Below, in pieces: positions 38,295 through 47,766 of a stretch of DNA of 64,000 bases. Source of the stretch: Psychrobacter immobilis (lineage in GTDB: Bacteria > Pseudomonadota > Gammaproteobacteria > Pseudomonadales > Moraxellaceae); NCBI RefSeq assembly GCF_904846285.1, contig NZ_CAJHAD010000006.1, positions 84,197 through 148,196 of the forward strand, in the 5' to 3' direction. The number at the start of each line of letters is the position of its first letter. The first letter of the stretch is position 1. The notes under the pieces are model-generated. The model saw only the letters and a program-made list of their open reading frames with translations. It searched no databases and was not told where the DNA came from. The translations under genes and the position numbers were made by a program.

Positions 38295-39074
38295 CTATTG
38301 GCCGGCAGATAATCCTCCATCACTGACTAAGATAGTGCCAGTTACATAGCGTGCACCCTTCGCGCTTGCTAACATGACATAAAGATCAGTATGTTCCTCA
38401 GGAGAGGAGACACGACCTAGAGGGATATGTTTGCCCATAGATTCTAGGCGCGCGCGATCTTTATTCATGGATTTGCCCGTTTGATTTAATGCATCCGTAC
38501 CGCCGATTGGTGTATCTGTGGCGCCAGGTGCGATGCCGCAGACGCGCACATTTGGGGCAAAATCTAATGCTAACTGAGCAACAACGCCGCGTAGCGCGTA
38601 TTTAGAAGCGGTATATAAAGGCCCACCACCGCCCGGACGGAAGCAAGCGTTAGAGCCTGTGGTTACAAAGCAGCCTCGCGAGTCTTCTAAAGCTGCATAG
38701 CTGGCATGAGCCGCCATCAATACGGCTCTGACATTGGTTGACATGATTTGCTCAAAACCGTCTTCTAACTCTTGCGCCGACATTTTTTGCAGCTTTTTAA
38801 AGAAATCCCACACGCCAGCATTGGCTACCATGGCATCAAGCCCGCCCCACTTCTCAATTGCCGTATCGACAGCGGATTGGTTGGTCGCATAATCATTGAC
38901 GTCACCGACCACATAACAGAAGTTTTCATTGGTTAAAAACTTCTCTATTTGTTCAGGTTTGCGTACGACAGCAAGCACTTTAGCGCCTTCTTGCAGAAAT
39001 CTGTCTACAATAGCTTTACCGATACCGCTGCCGGCGCCAGTGATAATCACTCGTCTATTCAATAGCATTTGCAT
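38295..39074 (-). CDS. cis-Dihydrodiol dehydrogenase (SDR, HcaB/BphB-like)
   Basis: A 259-residue short-chain dehydrogenase that rearomatises the cis-dihydrodiol made by the ring dioxygenase into a catechol, with NAD. The cofactor loop is VIITGAGSGIGKAIVDRF. Also present are VANAGVWDF, the catalytic Ser region GCFVTTGSNACFRPGGGG, and YTASKYALRG (YxxxK). The extended loop RVCGIAPGATDTPIGGTDAL is typical of the BphB/HcaB group. It lies 39 bp after the beta-subunit gene. The ATG at 39074 or the third codon (MLLNRR) may be used. Confidence 0.88.
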   Translation of the reverse strand: MQMLLNRRVIITGAGSGIGKAIVDRFLQEGAKVLAVVRKPEQIEKFLTNENFCYVVGDVNDYATNQSAVDTAIEKWGGLDAMVANAGVWDFFKKLQKMSAQELEDGFEQIMSTNVRAVLMAAHASYAALEDSRGCFVTTGSNACFRPGGGGPLYTASKYALRGVVAQLALDFAPNVRVCGIAPGATDTPIGGTDALNQTGKSMNKDRARLESMGKHIPLGRVSSPEEHTDLYVMLASAKGARYVTGTILVSDGGLSAGQ

Positions 39075-39113
39075 ATTATTGCCTTAAAATCACCTATTAA
39101 ATTTTATAAAGCG

Positions 39114-39662
39114 CTACATAAATACGTTTAGGTTTTTGGTCAGTAACGTAGATTGTTGCAGCAGAATCAGCCGTCCAGCCAAACGATACTCATCGCCTAC
39201 TTTGCGCCAGATGTCTTTACGGCGTCCCATCAAGGTAGAGTCATCACGCTCAAAGCGACTGCGGTATAAAGTAAATACACTATGGACTTCAAACTCGTCC
39301 GCTTTATCGGTATGAAAGACCTCTAAGTTTGATATCGCCGTTACCTGACGGGTTGGCGGATCTTCTGTCCAGCACATGCCACTATCATTGCGTTTTAGGC
39401 GCATCATGATTGAATCTTTATCTTCTTCAAACAAGGATACTCTAGCTGTGGTAATTTCTGGCGTACGGTTCCTACGCAGAATGTTCTCGCGAATAGGTGC
39501 CCAGTAAATTAAATCGTCTTCCAAGTTGTCTGCCCATTTATCAAGAATCTCGTGATTTAGCAGATATATTTCATGATTGACAAACCTTTGAATATCAAAA
39601 AAAGTCTGAATATCTACATGTTTACCTTTAGCTTCAAGTGCTAATAACTGATCTCTGGTCAT
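39114..39662 (-). CDS. Aromatic-ring-hydroxylating dioxygenase, small (beta) subunit
   Basis: 182 residues of the SnoaL-like cone-shaped beta-subunit family (BphA2/NahAd/HcaF). Recognisable parts are VDIQTFFDIQRFVNHEIYLL, DDLIYWAPIRENILRR, the internal TARVSLFEEDKDSIMMRLKR and HSVFTLYRSRFERDDSTLMGR, then RKDIWRKVGDEYRLAGRLIL. It forms an alpha3beta3 hexamer with the alpha subunit, whose gene ends 12 bp upstream. Its role is mainly structural and it has no metal centre. Confidence 0.92.
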   Translation of the reverse strand: MTRDQLLALEAKGKHVDIQTFFDIQRFVNHEIYLLNHEILDKWADNLEDDLIYWAPIRENILRRNRTPEITTARVSLFEEDKDSIMMRLKRNDSGMCWTEDPPTRQVTAISNLEVFHTDKADEFEVHSVFTLYRSRFERDDSTLMGRRKDIWRKVGDEYRLAGRLILLQQSTLLTKNLNVFM

Positions 39663-39674
39663 GGTTAGCTCCTT

Positions 39675-40979
39675 TTAGAATTTTGACTCTGCTAGTGGAA
39701 TATCAGCCCAACTGCCAGCTTCCATAAATTCGGTATAGCGTTTGAAAAACAGACGTTGGTTGGCGTCATTCAACTGACCTTTGGTAACCGTACCTGGCAA
39801 GTCAATAGGAACCGCTTCGCCCTTCGTTGGATTCATGGCATAGCACAATTTTTGATTACGAGTGACGTATCCTGAGTTGCCAAGCGTGGCATGTTCCCAG
39901 TTTTCACCGTCGTCCATCTCCAAAATCCCACTTGGCGAAAAAGTACGCATCGCGCCCAGTCGCCACTTATCTTTTATCTCGTCCGATGCTTCGCTTGGAA
40001 CTAACGTCCAGCTATGCAGTTCTGTCTCTGTTGGTCCTTTGGGTAAAAAAGTTCTAAAGGTTAGGTAACCAGGTAAGAAAGCAAAGTTAGGGAAGATAAG
40101 TCCCGATGCCACCGAACCTAGCATTTTTCCACGTGCTACCCCTAAGCGCTTGCTAATCTCTTGCTCACGAGAGCGTAGATATTTGATGATATCTTTGTCG
40201 CCCATGGTCGCCGCATTACCAAAGTTATTGGCTAATGAAAATTCCCAACCATGACCATTGACACTGGCTTGATAAGAATTTTCATTACTGACCATAATGC
40301 CGCCAGCCTCTTTAAGTGTTGCCTCTGCCGCACCAAGGTGCGTCCATAAAGCATGATAAATATCACCGACAAAGTTATCAGCAGGATATTTCCAATTACA
40401 TTTAAGTAATGAGCGTGTCGTCCCAGGCAAAAACTCAGTGCCTTTATCGTCTACGTCCAAGATTGCATCCAAATACCAGCGGAAATCACCCAAATACTCT
40501 CCTAACGACGGCGCTTCTTCATCAAAAGTTGCAAAGACCAAGCCTTTATAAGTTTCGACGCGAGCTCTATGCAAGCCCCAGTCTTCTTTGTTAAAGCCTT
40601 CGGTTTTGTCATACAGCTCATTTGCAGGCATACCATTGAGCTTACCGTCTAGACCAAACGCCCAGCCATGATAATTACAGACAAATGAGCGAATTTTACC
40701 TTCACCGGCAAAGCACACTTTATTGCCGCGATGCGGACAAGCATTAAGCATGACGTTGATGCTTTTATCTTTTGCTCTCGCGACAATAACTGCATCTTCT
40801 CCGATGTAAGTGGTGATAAAGTCGCCAAAGGATTCGACTTGTGATTCGTGGGCGACAAAATGCCAGCAGCGTGCAAAAATCTGCTTTAGCTCTTGTTGAT
40901 AGATAGCCTCATCCCAAAAAATACGTCTATCTATTAATCCATTTTCGTGATCAACCATTGACCGTATATTCATTGACAT
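39675..40979 (-). CDS. Aromatic-ring-hydroxylating dioxygenase, large (alpha) subunit
   Basis: The catalytic subunit, 434 residues. The Rieske [2Fe-2S] ligands are Cys81/His83 and Cys101/His104 (NACPHRGN, CNYHGWAFG). The mononuclear iron site is in DNFVGDIYHALWTH with Asp206, His209 and His214. This segment and the CNYHGW context look closest to the naphthalene/phenanthrene-type alpha subunits (NFVGDAYHVGWTH in NahAc as I remember it) rather than the benzoate type. It adds O2 to an aromatic ring to form a cis-dihydrodiol, with electrons from the reductase and ferredoxin encoded at 47.8-49.3 kb. The substrate cannot be read from sequence alone. Confidence 0.94.
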   Translation of the reverse strand: MSMNIRSMVDHENGLIDRRIFWDEAIYQQELKQIFARCWHFVAHESQVESFGDFITTYIGEDAVIVARAKDKSINVMLNACPHRGNKVCFAGEGKIRSFVCNYHGWAFGLDGKLNGMPANELYDKTEGFNKEDWGLHRARVETYKGLVFATFDEEAPSLGEYLGDFRWYLDAILDVDDKGTEFLPGTTRSLLKCNWKYPADNFVGDIYHALWTHLGAAEATLKEAGGIMVSNENSYQASVNGHGWEFSLANNFGNAATMGDKDIIKYLRSREQEISKRLGVARGKMLGSVASGLIFPNFAFLPGYLTFRTFLPKGPTETELHSWTLVPSEASDEIKDKWRLGAMRTFSPSGILEMDDGENWEHATLGNSGYVTRNQKLCYAMNPTKGEAVPIDLPGTVTKGQLNDANQRLFFKRYTEFMEAGSWADIPLAESKF

Positions 40980-41034
40980 TAGTGTTTCTCCGTAATTAAA
41001 ATTAAGCGATTTTAGTTTAGTAAGCGGTTATTAT

Positions 41035-42894
41035 TTAAAAATAATGGAAGTAAATACTCGATTGTCTTTCTTTGTCATACATCTTATCGATGAGTTCTGA
41101 CCAACTTTCTAATAAGGCTCGTTGATTTAAATAGCCCTTATCAGTTATTTCATTTTTTTCAATTGATGGTTGCTCAGGTATGATTGCCACCCTACCTATT
41201 CTGGTACTATTACTGAAATACACGTCGTTATATTGTTGCAATAGCTCAACGACCTGATGAACAACCGCATCCAGCTGTTGCAAATGGGCGGCATTTTGTT
41301 GCTCTTCCGTCAATTGATACTCTTTAGCCAGACGCTCAATGTTTGGCACGATAAGTAAACCAATCTCCGACTGGTTGTGTCCTGTAATAACTGCGTCTAA
41401 AAAGTAAGGTTTTAATGCCGTCACGACTCCCACTCTAATTGCATTGACATTGACCCAAGTACCAGAGCGCAGTTTGAAGTTCTCGGACGTTCTGCCATCA
41501 AATATCAAGCCTTCAGATGGGTTGTCTGGATTGATTAATCGACCTGCATCACCCATCGAATAAAAACCGTCTGCATCAAAAGCTTCAGCCGTTGCCTTCT
41601 CATTGCGCCAATACCCTGGCGTCACATTGGGACCACGTACCGCAAGTGCCATCTTATCCTGCACCGGTGTTAATTTAATCTCGGTTCCGGGCATAGGCAC
41701 ACCGATATTAACGGCGACATCAGACTCAAAGTTTAGACAGGTTGCAAAAGGTGCGGTTTCTGTAGAACCCCAGCCAGCCAAAAGCTTAGGACTGGTGCCA
41801 ACCAGCTCAATGGAAAGCTCAGCCAATCTATTTCTGGTTTTTTCAGGTAAGGCTGCAGCAGCAATAAAGATGACTTTTACGACTGAAAAGAACTTGCGCG
41901 CTTGGCGATGGTTTTCTTCAAATTCTGCCAATAAAGCTTCAATACCAGCGGGTACGTTGAAGTGAATGTTGGGCTCAATCATGCAGATATTTTCAATGGT
42001 TCTGCCAATATGTCCGGGTACAGGTTTGCCATCATCGATGGTTAAGGTGCCACCATTAAACAACGCGATATTGACGCAGACGTTACCACCAAAGGTATGA
42101 CTCCACGGCAACCAACTAACCAAACTGGGGATCATATCCTTTAAAAACGGCCACATTTTATAGAGCGCAACTTGATTGCTATACATCATTCGATGAGTGT
42201 TAATAACCCCTTTTGGCGTGCCAGTAGAGCCAGAGGTCATCATCACTTTACAGATAGTGTCTTGAGTAACCGCTGCTCTTCTTTCCTCAACTTCTGTTTC
42301 TGTCACCTGCGGCAAGCTTCGAATCGCAGGGATTTCATCCATATCTGAATTGAAAGCAATACAAGGTATGTCGTGATGCTCAAGGATGAAGTTTGCGGCT
42401 TTTTTAAATAAATTGGTGTTACTAAAATGAATCACACCAGGCTTGACCGTATCGATGATACTAGACAGGCGCTCAAAGGAATTGCCGTATACTGCATAAG
42501 CAATTGAAACAGGCGTGACAGGAACGCCAAGTGTCATCGCTGCAAATGCTACCAACGCATGATTGATAGAGTTTGGCGCTATTATCATAAGCGGCTTGTC
42601 TGCTGAAATATCTAAAGTACCTAAATGCGTCGCAATACTCTTTACTCTGGAGGCAAACTCTTTGTAAGATATCTCCGACCAACCATCCGCTGCTCTTTCA
42701 CGCATACAAACGGTATTTGGAGAGCGTTTAGCCCAGTGATCAATGCAGTCCAGCATCGTATGCTCATCAAGATTAAGCGGCTCTTTATTACGTAGCACAA
42801 TATAGCTTTGAGCACTGTCATCAGTGACCACATCGTGGCGACCAAGTTTTATTTGTGGGTCAGTTTTGGATACAAACTCAATCATTTTGCCCAT
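41035..42894 (-). CDS. Feruloyl-CoA-synthetase-like acyl/aryl-CoA ligase
   Basis: A 619-residue ANL-superfamily enzyme forming a CoA thioester from a carboxylic acid with ATP. The phosphate loop is MMTSGSTGTPKGVINTHRMM. A5-like motif LLAGWGSTETAPFATC, GDAGRLINPDNPSEGLIFDGR, and the C-terminal ENFKLRSGTWVNV follow; here RSGTW stands where many relatives have the hinge/Lys region. Length and N-terminal segment match the Fcs (feruloyl-CoA synthase) group. In a ring-cleavage operon it could activate the starting arylcarboxylate or the acid released by the hydrolase. It is placed between the monooxygenase-like gene and the oxygenase alpha gene. Confidence 0.85.
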   Translation of the reverse strand: MGKMIEFVSKTDPQIKLGRHDVVTDDSAQSYIVLRNKEPLNLDEHTMLDCIDHWAKRSPNTVCMRERAADGWSEISYKEFASRVKSIATHLGTLDISADKPLMIIAPNSINHALVAFAAMTLGVPVTPVSIAYAVYGNSFERLSSIIDTVKPGVIHFSNTNLFKKAANFILEHHDIPCIAFNSDMDEIPAIRSLPQVTETEVEERRAAVTQDTICKVMMTSGSTGTPKGVINTHRMMYSNQVALYKMWPFLKDMIPSLVSWLPWSHTFGGNVCVNIALFNGGTLTIDDGKPVPGHIGRTIENICMIEPNIHFNVPAGIEALLAEFEENHRQARKFFSVVKVIFIAAAALPEKTRNRLAELSIELVGTSPKLLAGWGSTETAPFATCLNFESDVAVNIGVPMPGTEIKLTPVQDKMALAVRGPNVTPGYWRNEKATAEAFDADGFYSMGDAGRLINPDNPSEGLIFDGRTSENFKLRSGTWVNVNAIRVGVVTALKPYFLDAVITGHNQSEIGLLIVPNIERLAKEYQLTEEQQNAAHLQQLDAVVHQVVELLQQYNDVYFSNSTRIGRVAIIPEQPSIEKNEITDKGYLNQRALLESWSELIDKMYDKERQSSIYFHYF

Positions 42895-42985
42895 CCTTCC
42901 ATGGTTAGACTAACTTGAATCTTTATATTCAATGCTCATCAATTGGTATTGGATATAAAGATAGAAACTGCTTGTTACTTACTGC

Positions 42986-43954
42986 TTATGCTTTGGGCCA
43001 TTCGGCAAGCTTATCGTTAAGCGTAGATTTCAAGGTTTTAAGCTCGGTAGCTAACGAGTCAACCACATCAGCGACGCTCTCAACGCACTCGGTCGCGCTC
43101 ACCCCGTGACCTGCGCCCCAAGTGTCCTTCCAAGCTTTACCTTCCCCGTGGATATCAGAAAAATCAATTTCCGTACTGCCTTTAGACGACTTAAGATCAA
43201 AGCCGGATTTTTCTAAACTGGCTTTTAGCCAATTGGCCATCACTCCAGAGACGACATCTGACGTCACAATATCCGACATGGTTGATTCAACCAACATACT
43301 GCGATAATCATCGTTCACTAAGCTCTCAGGACAGCTGATAAAGCGAGTGCCCATATAAGCAAAGTCAGCCCCAAGAGCGAGCAAGGCGGCAATTGATTTG
43401 GCGCTTTGTATCGCGCCGCCAACGATGATAGGCCCATCATAAAAACGGCGAACCTCTTCTACAAAAGCAAAAGCCGTATATTTGCCGGTATGACCACCCG
43501 CTCCAGAACAAACCAAAATCAGACCATCAACGCCTGCTTCGACGGCTTTTTTTGCTTGTTCTGCATTGATAACATCGGCGAAAACCTTGCCGCCAAACGC
43601 ATGAACTCTATCTAATACGCGTTTAGGACTACCAAGCGCGGTCACCACAAACTTAGGTTTGTAGCGCTCAACCAATGCCAACTCGGCCTCAAAACGGTCA
43701 TAGCTTTTATGAACAATCATGTTCATCGCCCACATACCCTCATAGGCGGTATCTTTAAGCTCGGACTCGATTTTGTCTAACCACTCTTCTAATACCTCAA
43801 TCGTGCGAGCATTAGGAGCTGGGAAACAGCCTATTATTCCCGCTTTTGCCGATGCGATAACCAAGTCAGGGCCCGATATCAGGAACATCGGCGCTACGAT
43901 AACTGGTAACCGCATCTGATCATATAATGCAGATACGATATCTCTATTGGCCAT
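42986..43954 (-). CDS. Nitronate monooxygenase-like FMN enzyme (NPD family)
   Basis: A 322-residue FMN TIM-barrel protein. The start LPVIVAPMFLISGPDLVIASAKAGIIG, then GVDGLILVCSGAGGHTGKYTAF, PIIVGGAIQSAKSIAALLALGADFAYMGTRF (FMN phosphate site), and ESLVNDDYR are typical of the 2-nitropropane dioxygenase family. The His of GAGGHTG is the usual catalytic base. Members oxidise nitronates, but many in catabolic operons have unknown roles, including dehydrogenation or enoyl reduction. It lies 5 bp after the aldolase gene, so it is firmly within the operon. Confidence 0.87.
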   Translation of the reverse strand: MANRDIVSALYDQMRLPVIVAPMFLISGPDLVIASAKAGIIGCFPAPNARTIEVLEEWLDKIESELKDTAYEGMWAMNMIVHKSYDRFEAELALVERYKPKFVVTALGSPKRVLDRVHAFGGKVFADVINAEQAKKAVEAGVDGLILVCSGAGGHTGKYTAFAFVEEVRRFYDGPIIVGGAIQSAKSIAALLALGADFAYMGTRFISCPESLVNDDYRSMLVESTMSDIVTSDVVSGVMANWLKASLEKSGFDLKSSKGSTEIDFSDIHGEGKAWKDTWGAGHGVSATECVESVADVVDSLATELKTLKSTLNDKLAEWPKA

Positions 43955-43959
43955 ATCCT

Positions 43960-44979
43960 CTACCCCTTCACTTTATTAATTAAGTCCAAAGCCACATCAA
44001 CGATCATGTCTTCTTGACCACCGATAAGCTTACGCTTGCCTACTTCAACCAATATCTCGCGCACATCAATATTGTATTGCTTCGACGCTTTTTCAGCGTG
44101 ACGTAAGAAGCTAGAGTAAACACCAGCATAGCCAAGTGTTAGCGTCTCACGGTCAACCCGAACAGGCCGGTCTTGTAGTGGTCGCACCAAGTCTTCAGCC
44201 GCATCCATCAATTTATAAAGGTCGCAGTTATGCTCCCATCCTAAACGGTTGATAGCGGCAATAAATACTTCTAGTGGTGCATTGCCAGCGCCAGCGCCCA
44301 TACCTGTCAAGGAAGCATCGACACGAGTCACGCCATTTTCGACCGCGACAATGCTATTGGCGACACCTAGACTTAGGTTGTGATGCGCGTGAATACCAAG
44401 CTCAGTGCTGGCATTTAACGTATCTTTTAGCGCCTTTACCCGATCTGCAATATCATTCATATTCATCGCGCCGCCGCTGTCTACGACATAGACACAACCT
44501 GCGCCATACGACTCCATGATTTTTGCCTGCTCGGCCAGTTTGGTGGGCGATACCATATGCGACATCATCAAGAAGCCTATCGTGTCCATGCCCATCGCTT
44601 TCGCTGTTTCGATATGCTGTTTTGAGACGTCCGCTTCTGTGCAATGGGTTGCAACACGCACTGAACGTACGCCCAAATCATAAGCGCGCTTTAAATCTTT
44701 GACAGAGCCGATACCGGGTAGCAATAGTGTGGTCAATACGGTTTTGTCTAATACATCAGCAACCGCCTCTAACCACTCCCAATCGGTATGCGCACCAAAG
44801 CCATAGTTGAAACTACTGCCGCTTAAGCCATCGCCATGCGCAACTTCAATGGCATCAACACCAGCTTCTTCGAGGGCTTTAGCGATATCACGTACATGGT
44901 CAATACCATACTGATGACGTATGGCATGCATACCGTCGCGAAGGGTGACGTCTTGGATATATAGTTTTTTATTAGTCAT
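43960..44979 (-). CDS. 4-Hydroxy-2-oxovalerate aldolase
   Basis: A 339-residue class II (Mn) DRE-TIM aldolase of the DmpG/BphI/MhpE type. It cleaves 4-hydroxy-2-oxopentanoate to pyruvate and acetaldehyde. Motifs: [19 protein letters not shown] (Arg/Asp/His), [29 protein letters not shown] (metal His pair), and [18 protein letters not shown]. The C-terminal communication domain mates with the acylating acetaldehyde dehydrogenase encoded 3 bp upstream, so acetaldehyde is channelled. All key residues are intact. Confidence 0.95.
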   Translation of the reverse strand: MTNKKLYIQDVTLRDGMHAIRHQYGIDHVRDIAKALEEAGVDAIEVAHGDGLSGSSFNYGFGAHTDWEWLEAVADVLDKTVLTTLLLPGIGSVKDLKRAYDLGVRSVRVATHCTEADVSKQHIETAKAMGMDTIGFLMMSHMVSPTKLAEQAKIMESYGAGCVYVVDSGGAMNMNDIADRVKALKDTLNASTELGIHAHHNLSLGVANSIVAVENGVTRVDASLTGMGAGAGNAPLEVFIAAINRLGWEHNCDLYKLMDAAEDLVRPLQDRPVRVDRETLTLGYAGVYSSFLRHAEKASKQYNIDVREILVEVGKRKLIGGQEDMIVDVALDLINKVKG

Positions 44980-44982
44980 GAT

Positions 44983-45924
44983 TTATGCTCCTACTTGTGC
45001 TTGTCTGGCTACCGCAATTTTTTCAGCAGTTTTCAGTGCCGCTGAGGTCATAATGTCTAGATTGCCCGCATACGAGGGCAAATAATGCGCCGCCCCTTCT
45101 ACTTCAAGGAATACTGAAGTTTTGAGTCCTGTCAGCGTGCCGATATCTGGTATATGCAATGGGTTTTTTTCGGTATAGCGCTCAAACTGTACTGTCTGTT
45201 TTAAACGATAACCTGGTACGTAGCTTTGTACCTCTTTTACCATTTCATCAACACTGGCTCTAATATCGTCTTCATTGGCATCTTCAGAAAAGGTGAGTAC
45301 AGTGTCACGCATAATCATCGGGGGTTCGGCAGGATTTAGGACAATAATCGCTTTGCCTTTTTTGGCACCGCCTACCTGCTCAATTGCTTGCGAGGTGGTT
45401 TCGGTAAACTCATCAATATTTGCACGTGTACCGGGTCCTGCAGATTTTGATGAGATAGAGGCGATGATTTCTGCATAATGCACCGGTGCAACGCGTGATA
45501 CGGCATATACCATTGGGATGGTCGCTTGACCACCACACGTCACCATATTGACATTAGGCTGATCGATATTAGACTCACCATTGACCGCTGGGACAATAAA
45601 CGGACCAATCGCAGCTGGGGTCAAATCAACAATAACTTTGCCTGCTTCATTACAAATTTTAGAATGGGTGGCATGTGCAGAGGCTGAAGTGGCATCGAAG
45701 ACAATCGCGATGTCCTTCCACTCAGGCATAGCCACTAAACCATTGATACCTTCGTGAGTGGTTGCGACGCCCATACGTTTGGCGCGTGCTAAGCCATCAG
45801 ATTCAGGATCGACACCAACCATGGCGACGATTTCTAGCTCTTGAGAGGTTTTTAGAATTTTAATCATCAAATCGGTTCCAATATTTCCTGAACCGATGAT
45901 GGCGACTTTCGCTTTCGTTGACAT
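44983..45924 (-). CDS. Acetaldehyde dehydrogenase (acylating)
   Basis: Converts acetaldehyde with CoA and NAD to acetyl-CoA. It has 313 residues of the DmpF/BphJ/MhpF family. The Rossmann start is [18 protein letters not shown]. The catalytic Cys is in [20 protein letters not shown]. Others are [23 protein letters not shown] and [19 protein letters not shown]. It partners with the aldolase encoded 3 bp downstream. Typical length, no defects. Confidence 0.96.
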   Translation of the reverse strand: MSTKAKVAIIGSGNIGTDLMIKILKTSQELEIVAMVGVDPESDGLARAKRMGVATTHEGINGLVAMPEWKDIAIVFDATSASAHATHSKICNEAGKVIVDLTPAAIGPFIVPAVNGESNIDQPNVNMVTCGGQATIPMVYAVSRVAPVHYAEIIASISSKSAGPGTRANIDEFTETTSQAIEQVGGAKKGKAIIVLNPAEPPMIMRDTVLTFSEDANEDDIRASVDEMVKEVQSYVPGYRLKQTVQFERYTEKNPLHIPDIGTLTGLKTSVFLEVEGAAHYLPSYAGNLDIMTSAALKTAEKIAVARQAQVGA

Positions 45925-45980
45925 ATTATTGACATCCTTTTCGATAGGTGGACTTCTTATTCGGTTTGCTATTTGGTTGA

Positions 45981-46766
45981 TTAATCGATAAAACTTACTG
46001 ACACACTATTTAGACCATCTATACTGGCAGTAAAGCGATCCCCTGATTTAACAGCTATCATTGGACCTAGAGCACCAGATAGCACCACATCACCTGCTTT
46101 GAGTGGCTGACCATTTTTAATCATCATATTGGCAAGCCAAAGTGTCGCCAATAAGGGGTTGCCTAAACACGCCCGACCTTCGCCTTCAGAAACGACTGCA
46201 TCACCATTTGCTAATTGCATTTTGCAGTTTTCTAAATCCAGTTGGCTGAGCAGTACAGGAGTGGTTCCCACGATAATTCCGCCATAAGAAGCGTTGTCAG
46301 CAATGGTGTCAAACAGGCTAATATCCCAATTCGCCACACGGCTATCGACAATCTCTAAAGCGGCAACGGCATAATCAACGGCATTAATGACATCGATAAT
46401 CGTTAAATGGTCAGCATCTAAATCAGACTTTAGTACGAAGGCAATTTCGGCTTCAATTTTGGGCTGCAAAAACTGACCGACAGATATTTGCGCCCCTGAG
46501 CAATAGCAAGTATCGGCATAGACCATGCCATAGTCAGGAGAATCTACGCCTAATTGCGCTTGTACAGCGGTTGACGTCAGACCAATCTTGCGACCAATGG
46601 TTACCCTACCTTGCTCGCTCCAACGGCGGTGATTCTCTTGCTGAATCTTATAAGCCAAAGAGATATCGCTAGCATCAACTTGGTCACGCAGTGGTGCGAT
46701 TGCGCCTTTGGTATAGGCATCAAACAATGAAGTGGCTAGATTGGCGGCAGTATTCTTGTCATTCAT
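45981..46766 (-). CDS. 2-Oxopent-4-enoate hydratase
   Basis: Adds water to 2-hydroxypenta-2,4-dienoate to give 4-hydroxy-2-oxopentanoate. It has 261 residues of the MhpD/DmpE/BphH (fumarylacetoacetase-like) family. Motifs are [40 protein letters not shown] (metal-ligand Glu pair), [16 protein letters not shown] and GKxx-like [23 protein letters not shown]. It sits directly upstream of the acetaldehyde dehydrogenase and aldolase, in the order of the lower meta pathway. Confidence 0.93.
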   Translation of the reverse strand: MNDKNTAANLATSLFDAYTKGAIAPLRDQVDASDISLAYKIQQENHRRWSEQGRVTIGRKIGLTSTAVQAQLGVDSPDYGMVYADTCYCSGAQISVGQFLQPKIEAEIAFVLKSDLDADHLTIIDVINAVDYAVAALEIVDSRVANWDISLFDTIADNASYGGIIVGTTPVLLSQLDLENCKMQLANGDAVVSEGEGRACLGNPLLATLWLANMMIKNGQPLKAGDVVLSGALGPMIAVKSGDRFTASIDGLNSVSVSFID

Positions 46767-46817
46767 AACGTAAAGCTCTCATGTGCGTCGTGTATTTTTG
46801 CGTCGTATATAGGTGGG

Positions 46818-47705
46818 TTATTTACGTGGCGGACGCTGAAACTTATGTCCCCAAGCTGAATTGGTATGATGAACTTTGACATGCCAGCTATCATCATTAA
46901 CTTCTATGGCACCCCAGCCAAATTCAACATCAAAACCAGAAGGGCTCATGGTGTAAAAAGACAACATCTCATCATTAGAGTGTCGACCTAGCGTGAACGA
47001 GAAGTGGGCGCCCGCTTTCTCTGCCGCATCCATCGCCCGACCAACGTCATCGACGTTATCGACTTGCAACATGATATGAGCAACTTTCGCTGGGATAGGC
47101 ACAGGCGCTAACGCCAAAGAATGGTGACGTCCGTTACAACGTAAGAAGGAGATACTTAAAGGTTTACCAGGTACGATTTCGGTATTGATGTAATCTGATA
47201 CTTTGAAGCCTAAAAGCTGAGTATAGAATGCTTCTTGCGCCGCATGGTCTTTACTAATAAGAACGATATGACCGAGTCCCTGCTCGCCAGTAATAAAGCG
47301 AAAACCTTTAGGACTAACGAAAGGCTGATTGGTCAATTGCAAAGGACCATAAAAAGCTTCACAGCGGGTGCCGTCAGGATCATAAAAGACGATAAGCTCT
47401 TTCACTTGACGAGATTTTGCCAACTCATCTAAACCCACTTCAAAAGCGATTTTATGCTCGTGCAAGCGGCTTTTCAGACTTTCCAAATCTTGCTTGTCAC
47501 TGACTTCCCAACCGACATAATCTAGATTGTTATGATCTGAATTTTTAAGCTTAATACGCCAAGCATATGAATCGACGCGCAGTGACATATCACCGTTATC
47601 ATGGTCATCGACACTGACACCCAGTATGTTTTCGGCATAATCTCGCCACGCTTCTTTATCAGCAATGGAGAAGCCAAGATAGCCCAACGCTTTTATCTCT
47701 GACAT
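46818..47705 (-). CDS. Extradiol ring-cleavage dioxygenase (BphC-like, type I)
   Basis: Cleaves a catechol next to the hydroxyls with Fe(II) and O2. From the ATG at 47705 (RBS AAAGGGAT) it has 295 residues. The frame extends to 47750 but the extra 15 residues are not family-like, while MSEIKALGYLGFSI is. There are two repeated vicinal-oxygen-chelate modules. The iron ligands are in the second: GQGLGHIVLI (His), PAKVAHIMLQVDNVDD (His) and SPSGFDVEFGWG (Glu). This architecture is that of 2,3-dihydroxybiphenyl 1,2-dioxygenase and 1,2-dihydroxynaphthalene dioxygenase, so the substituted or bicyclic catechol product is likely hydrophobic. Confidence 0.93.
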   Translation of the reverse strand: MSEIKALGYLGFSIADKEAWRDYAENILGVSVDDHDNGDMSLRVDSYAWRIKLKNSDHNNLDYVGWEVSDKQDLESLKSRLHEHKIAFEVGLDELAKSRQVKELIVFYDPDGTRCEAFYGPLQLTNQPFVSPKGFRFITGEQGLGHIVLISKDHAAQEAFYTQLLGFKVSDYINTEIVPGKPLSISFLRCNGRHHSLALAPVPIPAKVAHIMLQVDNVDDVGRAMDAAEKAGAHFSFTLGRHSNDEMLSFYTMSPSGFDVEFGWGAIEVNDDSWHVKVHHTNSAWGHKFQRPPRK

Positions 47706-47766
47706 GTTAAAAATCCCTTTTATGAGTTTTATCCTTTCACTACACAACACATATATAGCCGCGCAT

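Noticed and set aside
41603..41965. Plus-strand 120-codon frame inside the ligase gene, and similar long antisense frames elsewhere
   Set aside because: They lie wholly opposite well-supported genes and have biased, non-protein-like composition; shadows of the coding strand.
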